From: Limnoperna fortunei | Taxonomy: Eukaryota; Mollusca; Bivalvia; Mytilida; Modiolidae | Direction of reading: 5' to 3' | DNA length: 64,000 nt | Assembly (NCBI GenBank): GCA_944474755.1 | Contig: OX104112.1 | Location: forward strand, 67,814,433-67,878,432 | Shown: positions 1 to 10,742 of the stretch, piece by piece | How the letters are laid out: each line of letters begins with the position of its first letter | Numbering within the stretch: position 1 is the first letter of the stretch | The notes under the pieces: model-generated | Database searches by the model: none | What the model was told of the DNA's origin: nothing | What the model saw: only the letters and a program-made list of their open reading frames with translations | Program-made: the position numbers and the translations under genes

Positions 1-134
1 GTGCAATATATTCACTCGTATTTGAACACGAATACCTCATTTGTATAGTTTTCATCATTTATTGATTTGTCTCAGTACTAGTACAGCACACACTTTTCCC
101 TTGTCCATCCTCCATTTGAATCGCAAGTTTTTTT

Positions 135-141
135 AAAAAAA
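135..141 (-). terminator. Pol III terminator of type A gene (representative)
   Basis: Seven T residues on the gene strand follow directly after the last base of the type A tRNA. This is a strong RNA polymerase III terminator. The run is T6 to T9 in the other units and is followed by an A run, so the pair forms an A/T-rich inverted block whose length varies between units. Confidence 0.9.
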
Positions 142-214
142 GGCTCCAGCGAGATTTGAACTCGCGACCTCCAGTTTACTAGACTGGCGCTCTAACCAAC
201 TGAGCTATGGAGCC
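142..214 (-). tRNA. tRNA-Thr: tRNA-Thr(AGT) type A, unit 1
   Basis: This 73-nt gene folds as a full cloverleaf: 7-bp acceptor stem (GGCTCCA with TGGAGCC), D stem GCTC/GAGC, anticodon stem CCAGT/ACTGG with loop CTAGTAA, a five-base variable region and a T stem GCGAG/CTCGC with loop TTCAAAT. The anticodon AGT is at 178-180, so the product should be the threonine acceptor that reads ACU and ACC after A34-to-inosine editing. The A box TAGCTCAGTTGG is at 196-207 and the B box GAGTTCAAATC at 153-163. There is no intron and no encoded CCA. Type A is defined by the A7-U66 acceptor pair and UUCAAAU T loop. It is canonical unless an entry below says otherwise. Confidence 0.97.
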
Positions 215-232
215 TTGCGTGCAAAATACAGC

Positions 233-238
233 TTATAA
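233..238 (-). promoter_or_regulatory. TATA-like box upstream of type A tRNA (representative)
   Basis: TTATAA lies 19-24 nt upstream of the 5' end of the type A gene and recurs at this spacing before the other type A genes. Upstream TATA-like motifs that help place TFIIIB are known for tRNA genes of several eukaryotes. Function here is inferred from spacing and from the independent presence of a similar motif before type B. Confidence 0.5.
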
Positions 239-548
239 TGGGTATTTGTTTCTCATACAAGACCTTCCTATGCACAGACATTTCAGCCGAGTTAATGCTG
301 AGCATGATCATTTTGCATGTAATTTATATTGCTATGACACCATTCTTTCTAGGTAAACTTATTGAGTCTTACCAGAGTGAGAAAAAGAAAGTTCTGAATG
401 CATGGCTACCTAATGCGCGACTATTCCCGACAAACCCAACATTGAGCGTATCAATCGTAGTGTACAATGGAAATGAAAATGAAATGTCAACTCTAGTTAA
501 CGTTTCTATTTGAATGGCACAAAAAGTAACAAACACGCATGTTTGGAG

Positions 549-553
549 AAAAA
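549..553 (-). terminator. Pol III terminator of type B gene (representative)
   Basis: Five T residues on the gene strand follow directly after the type B tRNA. The run is kept in the other units except unit 51, where it is cut to three T. Confidence 0.88.
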
Positions 554-626
554 GGCTCCGGCGAGACTCGAACTCGCGACCTCCAGTTTACTAGACTGGC
601 GCTCTAACCAACTGAGCTACGGAGCC
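554..626 (-). tRNA. tRNA-Thr: tRNA-Thr(AGT) type B, unit 1
   Basis: This is the second isodecoder of the unit, 73 nt, with the same D arm, anticodon arm (AGT) and variable region as type A. It differs by a G7-C66 acceptor pair in place of A7-U66, which is a compensated change, and by a UUCGAAU T loop. The acceptor GGCTCCG/CGGAGCC pairs perfectly. This first copy has one private T-loop change (UUCGAGU). It is intron-less, with no encoded CCA. The B box fits GTTCRANNC. Both genes of a unit read in the same direction, with 339 bp between them. Confidence 0.97.
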
Positions 627-646
627 GTGATGGCAAAGTGTTCAAA

Positions 647-653
647 ATTTATA
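647..653 (-). promoter_or_regulatory. TATA-like box upstream of type B tRNA (representative)
   Basis: TATAAAT lies 21-27 nt upstream of the type B 5' end and is present in most units. In seven of the eight 742-bp units it is changed to TACAAAT. The flanking spacer is unlike that of type A, so the shared presence and spacing of a TATA-like motif suggests a real promoter element. Confidence 0.55.
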
Positions 654-897
654 TTCTTATGTGTAGACTACATACGATCTATACAGCTGGTATCAGCAAA
701 TGTAAAAGTGATGTTTTTTACCACTAGATTTTTTGCACGATTGGTGAGTCAGCTTTGTGCAATATATTCACTCGTATTTGAACACGAATACCTCATTTGT
801 ATAGTTTTCATCATTTATTGATTTGTCTCAGTACTAGTACAGCACACACTTTTCCCTTGTCCATCCTCCATTTGAATCGCAAGTTTTTGTAAAAAAA

Positions 898-970
898 GGT
901 ACCAGCGAGATTTGAACTCGCGACCTCCAGTTTACTAGACTGGCGCTCTAACCAACTGAGCTATGGAGCC
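898..970 (-). tRNA. tRNA-Thr: tRNA-Thr-like type A, acceptor-mismatched, unit 2
   Basis: The 3' acceptor strand reads TGGTACC instead of TGGAGCC while the 5' strand stays GGCTCCA, so pairs 3-70 (C/A) and 4-69 (U/U) are lost. Promoter boxes, anticodon and terminator remain. It is probably a pseudogene, or at best a poorly processed or charged tRNA. The same change marks twelve further type A copies in this block, labelled GGTACC variant below. Confidence 0.8.
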
Positions 971-1309
971 TTGCGTGCAAAATACAGCTTATAATGGGTA
1001 TTTGTTTCTCATACAAGACCTTCCTATGCACAGACATTTCAGCCGAGTTAATGCTGAGCATGATCATTTTGCATGTAATTTATATTGCTATGACACCATT
1101 CTTTCTAGGTAAACTTATTGAGTCTTACCAGAGTGAGAAAAAGAAAGTTCTGAATGCATGGCTACCTAATGCGCGACTATTCCCGACAAACCCAACATTG
1201 AGCGTATCAATCGTAATGTACAATGGAAATGAAAATGAAATGTCAACTCTAGTTAACGTTTCTATTTGAATGGCACAAAAAGTAACAAACACGCATGTTT
1301 GGAGAAAAA

Positions 1310-1382
1310 GGCTCCGGCGCGATTCGAACTCGCGACCTCCAGTTTACTAGACTGGCGCTCTAACCAACTGAGCTACGGAGCC
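1310..1382 (-). tRNA. tRNA-Thr: tRNA-Thr(AGT) type B, T-stem variant, unit 2
   Basis: A T-to-G change in the 3' strand of the T stem (CGCGC for CTCGC) makes one A/G mismatch. The same variant is at 6574 and 14848. It may still fold. Confidence 0.88.
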
Positions 1383-1653
1383 GTGATGGCAAAGTGTTCA
1401 AAATTTATATTCTTATGTGTAGACTACATGCGATCTATACAGCTGGTATCAGCAAATGTAAAAGTGATGTTTTTTACCACTAGATTTTTTGCACGATTGG
1501 TGAGTCAGCTTTGTGCAATATATTCACTCGTATTTGAACACGAATACCTCATTTGTATAGTTTTCATCATTTATTGATTTGTCTCAGTACTAGTACAGCA
1601 CACACTTTTCCCTTGTCCATCCTCCATTTGAATCGCAAGTTTTTTTAAAAAAA

Positions 1654-1726
1654 GGCTCCAGCGAGATTTGAACTCGCGACCTCCAGTTTACTAGACTGGC
1701 GCTCTAACCAACTGAGCTATGGAGCC
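1654..1726 (-). tRNA. tRNA-Thr: tRNA-Thr(AGT) type A, unit 3
   Basis: Canonical type A. Confidence 0.97.
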
Positions 1727-2065
1727 TTGCGTGCAAAATACAGCTTATAATGGGTATTTGTTTCTCATACAAGACCTTCCTATGCACAGACATTTCAGCC
1801 GAGTTAATGCTGAGCATGATCATTTTGCATGTAATTTATATTGCTATGACACCATTCTTTCTAGGTAAACTTATTGAGTCTTACCAGAGTGAGAAAAAGA
1901 AAGTTCTGAATGCATGGCTACCTAATGCGCGACTATTCCCGACAAACCCAACATTGAGCGTATCAATCGTAATGTACAATGGAAATGAAAATGAAATGTC
2001 AACTCTAGTTAACGTTTCTATTTGAATGGCACAAAAAGTAACAAACACGCATGTTTGGAGAAAAA

Positions 2066-2138
2066 GGCTCCGGCGAGATTCGAACTCGCGACCTCCAGTT
2101 TACTAGACTGGCGCTCTAACCAACTGAGCTACGGAGCC
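2066..2138 (-). tRNA. tRNA-Thr: tRNA-Thr(AGT) type B, unit 3
   Basis: Canonical type B with UUCGAAU T loop. Confidence 0.97.
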
Positions 2139-2409
2139 GTGATGGCAAAGTGTTCAAAATTTATATTCTTATGTGTAGACTACATGCGATCTATACAGCT
2201 GGTATCAGCAAATGTAAAAGTGATGTTTTTTACCACTAGATTTTTTGCACGATTGGTGAGTCAGCTTTGTGCAATATATTCACTCGTATTTGAACACGAA
2301 TACCTCATTTGTATAGTTTTCATCATTTATTGATTTGTCTCAGTACTAGTACAGCACACACTTTTCCCTTGTCCATCCTCCATTTGAATCGCAAGTTTTT
2401 TTAAAAAAA

Positions 2410-2482
2410 GGTACCAGCGAGATTTGAACTCGCGACCTCCAGTTTACTAGACTGGCGCTCTAACCAACTGAGCTATGGAGCC
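2410..2482 (-). tRNA. tRNA-Thr: tRNA-Thr-like type A, GGTACC variant, unit 4
   Basis: Two acceptor mismatches as in unit 2. Confidence 0.8.
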
Positions 2483-2821
2483 TTGCGTGCAAAATACAGC
2501 TTATAATGGGTATTTGTTTCTCATACAAGACCTTCCTATGCACAGACATTTCAGCCGAGTTAATGCTGAGCATGATCATTTTGCATGTAATTTATATTGC
2601 TATGACACCATTCTTTCTAGGTAAACTTATTGAGTCTTACCAGAGTGAGAAAAAGAAAGTTCTGAATGCATGGCTACCTAATGCGCGACTATTCCCGACA
2701 AACCCAACATTGAGCGTATCAATCGTAATGTACAATGGAAATGAAAATGAAATGTCAACTCTAGTTAACGTTTCTATTTGAATGGCACAAAAAGTAACAA
2801 ACACGCATGTTTGGAGAAAAA

Positions 2822-2894
2822 GGCTCCGGCGAGATTCGAACTCGCGACCTCCAGTTTACTAGACTGGCGCTCTAACCAACTGAGCTACGGAGCC
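2822..2894 (-). tRNA. tRNA-Thr: tRNA-Thr(AGT) type B, unit 4
   Basis: Canonical type B. Confidence 0.97.
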
Positions 2895-3165
2895 GTGATG
2901 GCAAAGTGTTCAAAATTTATATTCTTATGTGTAGACTACATGCGATCTATACAGCTGGTATCAGCAAATGTAAAAGTGATGTTTTTTACCACTAGATTTT
3001 TTGCACGATTGGTGAGTCAGCTTTGTGCAATATATTCACTCGTATTTGAACACGAATACCTCATTTGTATAGTTTTCATCATTTATTGATTTGTCTCAGT
3101 ACTAGTACAGCACACACTTTTCCCTTGTCCATCCTCCATTTGAATCGCAAGTTTTTTTTAAAAAA

Positions 3166-3238
3166 GGCTCCAGCGAGATTTGAACTCGCGACCTCCAGTT
3201 TACTAGACTGGCGCTCTAACCAACTGAGCTATGGAGCC
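3166..3238 (-). tRNA. tRNA-Thr: tRNA-Thr(AGT) type A, unit 5
   Basis: Canonical type A; the downstream run is T6 followed by A8 on the gene strand. Confidence 0.97.
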
Positions 3239-3577
3239 TTGCGTGCAAAATACAGCTTATAATGGGTATTTGTTTCTCATACAAGACCTTCCTATGCACA
3301 GACATTTCAGCCGAGTTAATGCTGAGCATGATCATTTTGCATGTAATTTATATTGCTATGACACCATTCTTTCTAGGTAAACTTATTGAGTCTTACCAGA
3401 GTGAGAAAAAGAAAGTTCTGAATGCATGGCTACCTAATGCGCGACTATTCCCGACAAACCCAACATTGAGCGTATCAATCGTAATGTACAATGGAAATGA
3501 AAATGAAATGTCAACTCTAGTTAACGTTTCTATTTGAATGGCACAAAAAGTAACAAACACGCATGTTTGGAGAAAAA

Positions 3578-3650
3578 GGCTCCGGCGAGATTCGAACTCG
3601 CGACCTCCAGTTTACTAGACTGGCGCTCTAACCAACTGAGCTACGGAGCC
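3578..3650 (-). tRNA. tRNA-Thr: tRNA-Thr(AGT) type B, unit 5 (742-bp class)
   Basis: The gene is canonical. The upstream TATA is changed to TACAAAT (3671-3677) and the following spacer lacks 14 bp near 3775. Confidence 0.97.
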
Positions 3651-3907
3651 GTGATGGCAAAGGGTTCAAAATTTGTATTCTTATGTGTAGACTACATGCG
3701 ATCTATACAGTTGGTATCAGCAAATGTAAAAGTGATGTTTTTTACCACTAGATTTTTTGCACGATTGGTGAGTATATTCACTCGTATTTGAACACGATTA
3801 CCTCATTTGTATAGTTTTCATCATTTATTGATTTGTCTCAGTACTAGTACAGCACACACTTTTCCCTTGTCCATCCTCCATTTGAATCGCAAGTTTTTTT
3901 AAAAAAA

Positions 3908-3980
3908 GGCTCCAGCGAGATTTGAACTCGCGACCTCCAGTTTACTAGACTGGCGCTCTAACCAACTGAGCTATGGAGCC
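3908..3980 (-). tRNA. tRNA-Thr: tRNA-Thr(AGT) type A, unit 6
   Basis: Canonical type A. Confidence 0.97.
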
Positions 3981-4319
3981 TTGCGTGCAAAATACAGCTT
4001 ATAATGGGTATTTGTTTCTCATACAAGACCTTCCTATGCACAGACATTTCAGCCGAGTTAATGCTGAGCATGATCATTTTGCATGTAATTTATATTGCTA
4101 TGACACCATTCTTTCTAGGTAAACTTATTGAGTCTTACCAGAGTGAGAAAAAGAAAGTTCTGAATGCATGGCTACCTAATGCGCGACTATTCCCGACAAA
4201 CCCAACATTGAGCGTATCAATCGTAATGTACAATGGAAATGAAAATGAAATGTCAACTCTAGTTAACGTTTCTATTTGAATGGCACAAAAAGTAACAAAC
4301 ACGCATGTTTGGAGAAAAA

Positions 4320-4392
4320 GGCTCCGGCGAGATTCGAACTCGCGACCTCCAGTTTACTAGACTGGCGCTCTAACCAACTGAGCTACGGAGCC
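4320..4392 (-). tRNA. tRNA-Thr: tRNA-Thr(AGT) type B, unit 6
   Basis: Canonical type B. Confidence 0.97.
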
Positions 4393-4663
4393 GTGATGGC
4401 AAAGTGTTCAAAATTTATATTCTTATGTGTAGACTACATGCGATCTATACAGCTGGTATCAGCAAATGTAAAAGTGATGTTTTTTACCACTAGATTTTTT
4501 GCACGATTGGTGAGTCAGCTTTGTGCAATATATTCACTCGTATTTGAACACGAATACCTCATTTGTATAGTTTTCATCATTTATTGATTTGTCTCAGTAC
4601 TAGTACAGCACACACTTTTCCCTTGTCCATCCTCCATTTGAATCGCAAGTTTTTTTTAAAAAA

Positions 4664-4736
4664 GGCTCCAGCGAGATTTGAACTCGCGACCTCCAGTTTA
4701 CTAGACTGGCGCTCTAACCAACTGAGCTATGGAGCC
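4664..4736 (-). tRNA. tRNA-Thr: tRNA-Thr(AGT) type A, unit 7
   Basis: Canonical type A. Confidence 0.97.
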
Positions 4737-5075
4737 TTGCGTGCAAAATACAGCTTATAATGGGTATTTGTTTCTCATACAAGACCTTCCTATGCACAGA
4801 CATTTCAGCCGAGTTAATGCTGAGCATGATCATTTTGCATGTAATTTATATTGCTATGACACCATTCTTTCTAGGTAAACTTATTGAGTCTTACCAGAGT
4901 GAGAAAAAGAAAGTTCTGAATGCATGGCTACCTAATGCGCGACTATTCCCGACAAACCCAACATTGAGCGTATCAATCGTAATGTACAATGGAAATGAAA
5001 ATGAAATGTCAACTCTAGTTAACGTTTCTATTTGAATGGCACAAAAAGTAACAAACACGCATGTTTGGAGAAAAA

Positions 5076-5148
5076 GGCTCCGGCGAGATTCGAACTCGCG
5101 ACCTCCAGTTTACTAGACTGGCGCTCTAACCAACTGAGCTACGGAGCC
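5076..5148 (-). tRNA. tRNA-Thr: tRNA-Thr(AGT) type B, unit 7 (742-bp class)
   Basis: Canonical gene; TATA changed to TACAAAT at 5169-5175. Confidence 0.97.
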
Positions 5149-5405
5149 GTGATGGCAAAGGGTTCAAAATTTGTATTCTTATGTGTAGACTACATGCGAT
5201 CTATACAGTTGGTATCAGCAAATGTAAAAGTGATGTTTTTTACCACTAGATTTTTTGCACGATTGGTGAGTATATTCACTCGTATTTGAACACGAATACC
5301 TCATTTGTATAGTTTTCATCATTTATTGATTTGTCTCAGTACTAGTACAGCACACACTTTTCCCTTGTCCATCCTCCATTTGAATCGCAAGTTTTTTTTA
5401 AAAAA

Positions 5406-5478
5406 GGCTCCAGCGAGATTTGAACTCGCGACCTCCAGTTTACTAGACTGGCGCTCTAACCAACTGAGCTATGGAGCC
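5406..5478 (-). tRNA. tRNA-Thr: tRNA-Thr(AGT) type A, unit 8
   Basis: Canonical type A. Confidence 0.97.
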
Positions 5479-5817
5479 TTGCGTGCAAAATACAGCTTAT
5501 AATGGGTATTTGTTTCTCATACAAGACCTTCCTATGCACAGACATTTCAGCCGAGTTAATGCTGAGCATGATCATTTTGCATGTAATTTATATTGCTATG
5601 ACACCATTCTTTCTAGGTAAACTTATTGAGTCTTACCAGAGTGAGAAAAAGAAAGTTCTGAATGCATGGCTACCTAATGCGCGACTATTCCCGACAAACC
5701 CAACATTGAGCGTATCAATCGTAATGTACAATGGAAATGAAAATGAAATGTCAACTCTAGTTAACGTTTCTATTTGAATGGCACAAAAAGTAACAAACAC
5801 GCATGTTTGGAGAAAAA

Positions 5818-5890
5818 GGCTCCGGCGAGATTCGAACTCGCGACCTCCAGTTTACTAGACTGGCGCTCTAACCAACTGAGCTACGGAGCC
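5818..5890 (-). tRNA. tRNA-Thr: tRNA-Thr(AGT) type B, unit 8
   Basis: Canonical type B. Confidence 0.97.
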
Positions 5891-6161
5891 GTGATGGCAA
5901 AGTGTTCAAAATTTATATTCTTATGTGTAGACTACATACGATCTATACAGCTGGTATCAGCAAATGTAAAAGTGATGTTTTTTACCACTAGATTTTTTGC
6001 ACGATTGGTGAGTCAGCTTTGTGCAATATATTCACTCGTATTTGAACACGAATACCTCATTTGTATAGTTTTCATCATTTATTGATTTGTCTCAGTACTA
6101 GTACAGCACACACTTTTCCCTTGTCCATCCTCCATTTGAATCGCAAGTTTTTTTTAAAAAA

Positions 6162-6234
6162 GGCTCCAGCGAGATTTGAACTCGCGACCTCCAGTTTACT
6201 AGACTGGCGCTCTAACCAACTGAGCTATGGAGCC
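6162..6234 (-). tRNA. tRNA-Thr: tRNA-Thr(AGT) type A, unit 9
   Basis: Canonical type A. Confidence 0.97.
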
Positions 6235-6573
6235 TTGCGTGCAAAATACAGCTTATAATGGGTATTTGTTTCTCATACAAGACCTTCCTATGCACAGACA
6301 TTTCAGCCGAGTTAATGCTGAGCATGATCATTTTGCATGTAATTTATATTGCTATGACACCATTCTTTCTAGGTAAACTTATTGAGTCTTACCAGAGTGA
6401 GAAAAAGAAAGTTCTGAATGCATGGCTACCTAATGCGCGACTATTCCCGACAAACCCAACATTGAGCGTATCAATCGTAATGTACAATGGAAATGAAAAT
6501 GAAATGTCAACTCTAGTTAACGTTTCTATTTGAATGGCACAAAAAGTAACAAACACGCATGTTTGGAGAAAAA

Positions 6574-6646
6574 GGCTCCGGCGCGATTCGAACTCGCGAC
6601 CTCCAGTTTACTAGACTGGCGCTCTAACCAACTGAGCTACGGAGCC
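6574..6646 (-). tRNA. tRNA-Thr: tRNA-Thr(AGT) type B, T-stem variant, unit 9
   Basis: Same single T-stem mismatch as unit 2. Confidence 0.88.
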
Positions 6647-6917
6647 GTGATGGCAAAGTGTTCAAAATTTATATTCTTATGTGTAGACTACATGCGATCT
6701 ATACAGCTGGTATCAGCAAATGTAAAAGTGATGTTTTTTACCACTAGATTTTTTGCACGATTGGTGAGTCAGCTTTGTGCAATATATTCACTCGTATTTG
6801 AACACGAATACCTCATTTGTATAGTTTTCATCATTTATTGATTTGTCTCAGTACTAGTACAGCACACACTTTTCCCTTGTCCATCCTCCATTTGAATCGC
6901 AAGTTTTTTTAAAAAAA

Positions 6918-6990
6918 GGCTCCAGCGAGATTTGAACTCGCGACCTCCAGTTTACTAGACTGGCGCTCTAACCAACTGAGCTATGGAGCC
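6918..6990 (-). tRNA. tRNA-Thr: tRNA-Thr(AGT) type A, unit 10
   Basis: Canonical type A. Confidence 0.97.
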
Positions 6991-7329
6991 TTGCGTGCAA
7001 AATACAGCTTATAATGGGTATTTGTTTCTCATACAAGACCTTCCTATGCACAGACATTTCAGCCGAGTTAATGCTGAGCATGATCATTTTGCATGTAATT
7101 TATATTGCTATGACACCATTCTTTCTAGGTAAACTTATTGAGTCTTACCAGAGTGAGAAAAAGAAAGTTCTGAATGCATGGCTACCTAATGCGCGACTAT
7201 TCCCGACAAACCCAACATTGAGCGTATCAATCGTAATGTACAATGGAAATGAAAATGAAATGTCAACTCTAGTTAACGTTTCTATTTGAATGGCACAAAA
7301 AGTAACAAACACGCATGTTTGGAGAAAAA

Positions 7330-7402
7330 GGCTCCGGCGAGATTCGAACTCGCGACCTCCAGTTTACTAGACTGGCGCTCTAACCAACTGAGCTACGGAG
7401 CC
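7330..7402 (-). tRNA. tRNA-Thr: tRNA-Thr(AGT) type B, unit 10
   Basis: Canonical type B. Confidence 0.97.
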
Positions 7403-7673
7403 GTGATGGCAAAGTGTTCAAAATTTATATTCTTATGTGTAGACTACATGCGATCTATACAGCTGGTATCAGCAAATGTAAAAGTGATGTTTTTTACCAC
7501 TAGATTTTTTGCACGATTGGTGAGTCAGCTTTGTGCAATATATTCACTCGTATTTGAACACGAATACCTCATTTGTATAGTTTTCATCATTTATTGATTT
7601 GTCTCAGTACTAGTACAGCACACACTTTTCCCTTGTCCATCCTCCATTTGAATCGCAAGTTTTTTTAAAAAAA

Positions 7674-7746
7674 GGTACCAGCGAGATTTGAACTCGCGAC
7701 CTCCAGTTTACTAGACTGGCGCTCTAACCAACTGAGCTATGGAGCC
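7674..7746 (-). tRNA. tRNA-Thr: tRNA-Thr-like type A, GGTACC variant, unit 11
   Basis: Two acceptor mismatches. Confidence 0.8.
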
Positions 7747-8085
7747 TTGCGTGCAAAATACAGCTTATAATGGGTATTTGTTTCTCATACAAGACCTTCC
7801 TATGCACAGACATTTCAGCCGAGTTAATGCTGAGCATGATCATTTTGCATGTAATTTATATTGCTATGACACCATTCTTTCTAGGTAAACTTATTGAGTC
7901 TTACCAGAGTGAGAAAAAGAAAGTTCTGAATGCATGGCTACCTAATGCGCGACTATTCCCGACAAACCCAACATTGAGCGTATCAATCGTAATGTACAAT
8001 GGAAATGAAAATGAAATGTCAACTCTAGTTAACGTTTCTATTTGAATGGCACAAAAAGTAACAAACACGCATGTTTGGAGAAAAA

Positions 8086-8158
8086 GGCTCCGGCGAGATT
8101 CGAACTCGCGACCTCCAGTTTACTAGACTGGCGCTCTAACCAACTGAGCTACGGAGCC
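8086..8158 (-). tRNA. tRNA-Thr: tRNA-Thr(AGT) type B, unit 11
   Basis: Canonical type B. Confidence 0.97.
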
Positions 8159-8429
8159 GTGATGGCAAAGTGTTCAAAATTTATATTCTTATGTGTAGAC
8201 TACATGCGATCTATACAGCTGGTATCAGCAAATGTAAAAGTGATGTTTTTTACCACTAGATTTTTTGCACGATTGGTGAGTCAGCTTTGTGCAATATATT
8301 CACTCGTATTTGAACACGAATACCTCATTTGTATAGTTTTCATCATTTATTGATTTGTCTCAGTACTAGTACAGCACACACTTTTCCCTTGTCCATCCTC
8401 CATTTGAATCGCAAGTTTTTTTTAAAAAA

Positions 8430-8502
8430 GGCTCCAGCGAGATTTGAACTCGCGACCTCCAGTTTACTAGACTGGCGCTCTAACCAACTGAGCTATGGAG
8501 CC
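8430..8502 (-). tRNA. tRNA-Thr: tRNA-Thr(AGT) type A, unit 12
   Basis: Canonical type A. Confidence 0.97.
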
Positions 8503-8841
8503 TTGCGTGCAAAATACAGCTTATAATGGGTATTTGTTTCTCATACAAGACCTTCCTATGCACAGACATTTCAGCCGAGTTAATGCTGAGCATGATCATT
8601 TTGCATGTAATTTATATTGCTATGACACCATTCTTTCTAGGTAAACTTATTGAGTCTTACCAGAGTGAGAAAAAGAAAGTTCTGAATGCATGGCTACCTA
8701 ATGCGCGACTATTCCCGACAAACCCAACATTGAGCGTATCAATCGTAATGTACAATGGAAATGAAAATGAAATGTCAACTCTAGTTAACGTTTCTATTTG
8801 AATGGCACAAAAAGTAACAAACACGCATGTTTGGAGAAAAA

Positions 8842-8914
8842 GGCTCCGGCGAGATTCGAACTCGCGACCTCCAGTTTACTAGACTGGCGCTCTAACCAAC
8901 TGAGCTACGGAGCC
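8842..8914 (-). tRNA. tRNA-Thr: tRNA-Thr(AGT) type B, unit 12 (742-bp class)
   Basis: Canonical gene; TATA changed to TACAAAT at 8935-8941. Confidence 0.97.
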
Positions 8915-9171
8915 GTGATGGCAAAGGGTTCAAAATTTGTATTCTTATGTGTAGACTACATGCGATCTATACAGTTGGTATCAGCAAATGTAAAAGTGAT
9001 GTTTTTTACCACTAGATTTTTTGCACGATTGGTGAGTATATTCACTCGTATTTGAACACGAATACCTCATTTGTATAGTTTTCATCATTTATTGATTTGT
9101 CTCAGTACTAGTACAGCACACACTTTTCCCTTGTCCATCCTCCATTTGAATCGCAAGTTTTTTTAAAAAAA

Positions 9172-9244
9172 GGCTCCAGCGAGATTTGAACTCGCGACCT
9201 CCAGTTTACTAGACTGGCGCTCTAACCAACTGAGCTATGGAGCC
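9172..9244 (-). tRNA. tRNA-Thr: tRNA-Thr(AGT) type A, unit 13
   Basis: Canonical type A. Confidence 0.97.
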
Positions 9245-9583
9245 TTGCGTGCAAAATACAGCTTATAATGGGTATTTGTTTCTCATACAAGACCTTCCTA
9301 TGCACAGACATTTCAGCCGAGTTAATGCTGAGCATGATCATTTTGCATGTAATTTATATTGCTATGACACCATTCTTTCTAGGTAAACTTATTGAGTCTT
9401 ACCAGAGTGAGAAAAAGAAAGTTCTGAATGCATGGCTACCTAATGCGCGACTATTCCCGACAAACCCAACATTGAGCGTATCAATCGTAATGTACAATGG
9501 AAATGAAAATGAAATGTCAACTCTAGTTAACGTTTCTATTTGAATGGCACAAAAAGTAACAAACACGCATGTTTGGAGAAAAA

Positions 9584-9656
9584 GGCTCCGGCGAGATTCG
9601 AACTCGCGACCTCCAGTTTACTAGACTGGCGCTCTAACCAACTGAGCTACGGAGCC
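9584..9656 (-). tRNA. tRNA-Thr: tRNA-Thr(AGT) type B, unit 13 (recombinant 742 bp)
   Basis: Canonical gene with intact TATA, but the following spacer has the 14-bp deletion. This is the only 742-bp unit without the linked upstream changes, so it looks like a recombinant of two spacer haplotypes. Confidence 0.97.
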
Positions 9657-9913
9657 GTGATGGCAAAGTGTTCAAAATTTATATTCTTATGTGTAGACTA
9701 CATACGATCTATACAGCTGGTATCAGCAAATGTAAAAGTGATGTTTTTTACCACTAGATTTTTTGCACGATTGGTGAGTATATTCACTCGTATTTGAACA
9801 CGAATACCTCATTTGTATAGTTTTCATCATTTATTGATTTGTCTCAGTACTAGTACAGCACACACTTTTCCCTTGTCCATCCTCCATTTGAATCGCAAGT
9901 TTTTTTAAAAAAA

Positions 9914-9986
9914 GGCTCCAGCGAGATTTGAACTCGCGACCTCCAGTTTACTAGACTGGCGCTCTAACCAACTGAGCTATGGAGCC
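9914..9986 (-). tRNA. tRNA-Thr: tRNA-Thr(AGT) type A, unit 14
   Basis: Canonical type A. Confidence 0.97.
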
Positions 9987-10325
9987 TTGCGTGCAAAATA
10001 CAGCTTATAATGGGTATTTGTTTCTCATACAAGACCTTCCTATGCACAGACATTTCAGCCGAGTTAATGCTGAGCATGATCATTTTGCATGTAATTTATA
10101 TTGCTATGACACCATTCTTTCTAGGTAAACTTATTGAGTCTTACCAGAGTGAGAAAAAGAAAGTTCTGAATGCATGGCTACCTAATGCGCGACTATTCCC
10201 GACAAACCCAACATTGAGCGTATCAATCGTAATGTACAATGGAAATGAAAATGAAATGTCAACTCTAGTTAACGTTTCTATTTGAATGGCACAAAAAGTA
10301 ACAAACACGCATGTTTGGAGAAAAA

Positions 10326-10398
10326 GGCTCCGGCGAGATTCGAACTCGCGACCTCCAGTTTACTAGACTGGCGCTCTAACCAACTGAGCTACGGAGCC
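10326..10398 (-). tRNA. tRNA-Thr: tRNA-Thr(AGT) type B, unit 14
   Basis: Canonical type B. Confidence 0.97.
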
Positions 10399-10669
10399 GT
10401 GATGGCAAAGTGTTCAAAATTTATATTCTTATGTGTAGACTACATACGATCTATACAGCTGGTATCAGCAAATGTAAAAGTGATGTTTTTTACCACTAGA
10501 TTTTTTGCACGATTGGTGAGTCAGCTTTGTGCAATATATTCACTCGTATTTGAACACGAATACCTCATTTGTATAGTTTTCATCATTTATTGATTTGTCT
10601 CAGTACTAGTACAGCACACACTTTTCCCTTGTCCATCCTCCATTTGAATCGCAAGTTTTTTTTAAAAAA

Positions 10670-10742
10670 GGCTCCAGCGAGATTTGAACTCGCGACCTCC
10701 AGTTTACTAGACTGGCGCTCTAACCAACTGAGCTATGGAGCC
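10670..10742 (-). tRNA. tRNA-Thr: tRNA-Thr(AGT) type A, unit 15
   Basis: Canonical type A. Confidence 0.97.

Noticed and set aside
135..214. Possible tRNA-derived SINE instead of true tRNA genes
   Set aside because: The cloverleaf ends exactly at the discriminator position with a Pol III terminator next to it, there is no SINE body or poly-A tail, no flanking target duplication, and copies are in fixed tandem register.
238..513. A 91-codon open frame starting MGICFSYKTFLCTDIS that recurs in nearly every unit
   Set aside because: It recurs only because the unit is homogenised. It lies in the tRNA spacer, overlaps the type A promoter region, is broken by a 10-bp deletion (unit 39) and one-base losses (for example 53735-53941) without sign of selection, and matches no family I know.
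510..821. 103-, 85- and 65-codon frames containing APARFELATSSLLDWRSNQL
   Set aside because: That stretch is the antisense translation of the tRNA-Thr gene, a well-known source of spurious hypothetical proteins. The rest is spacer.
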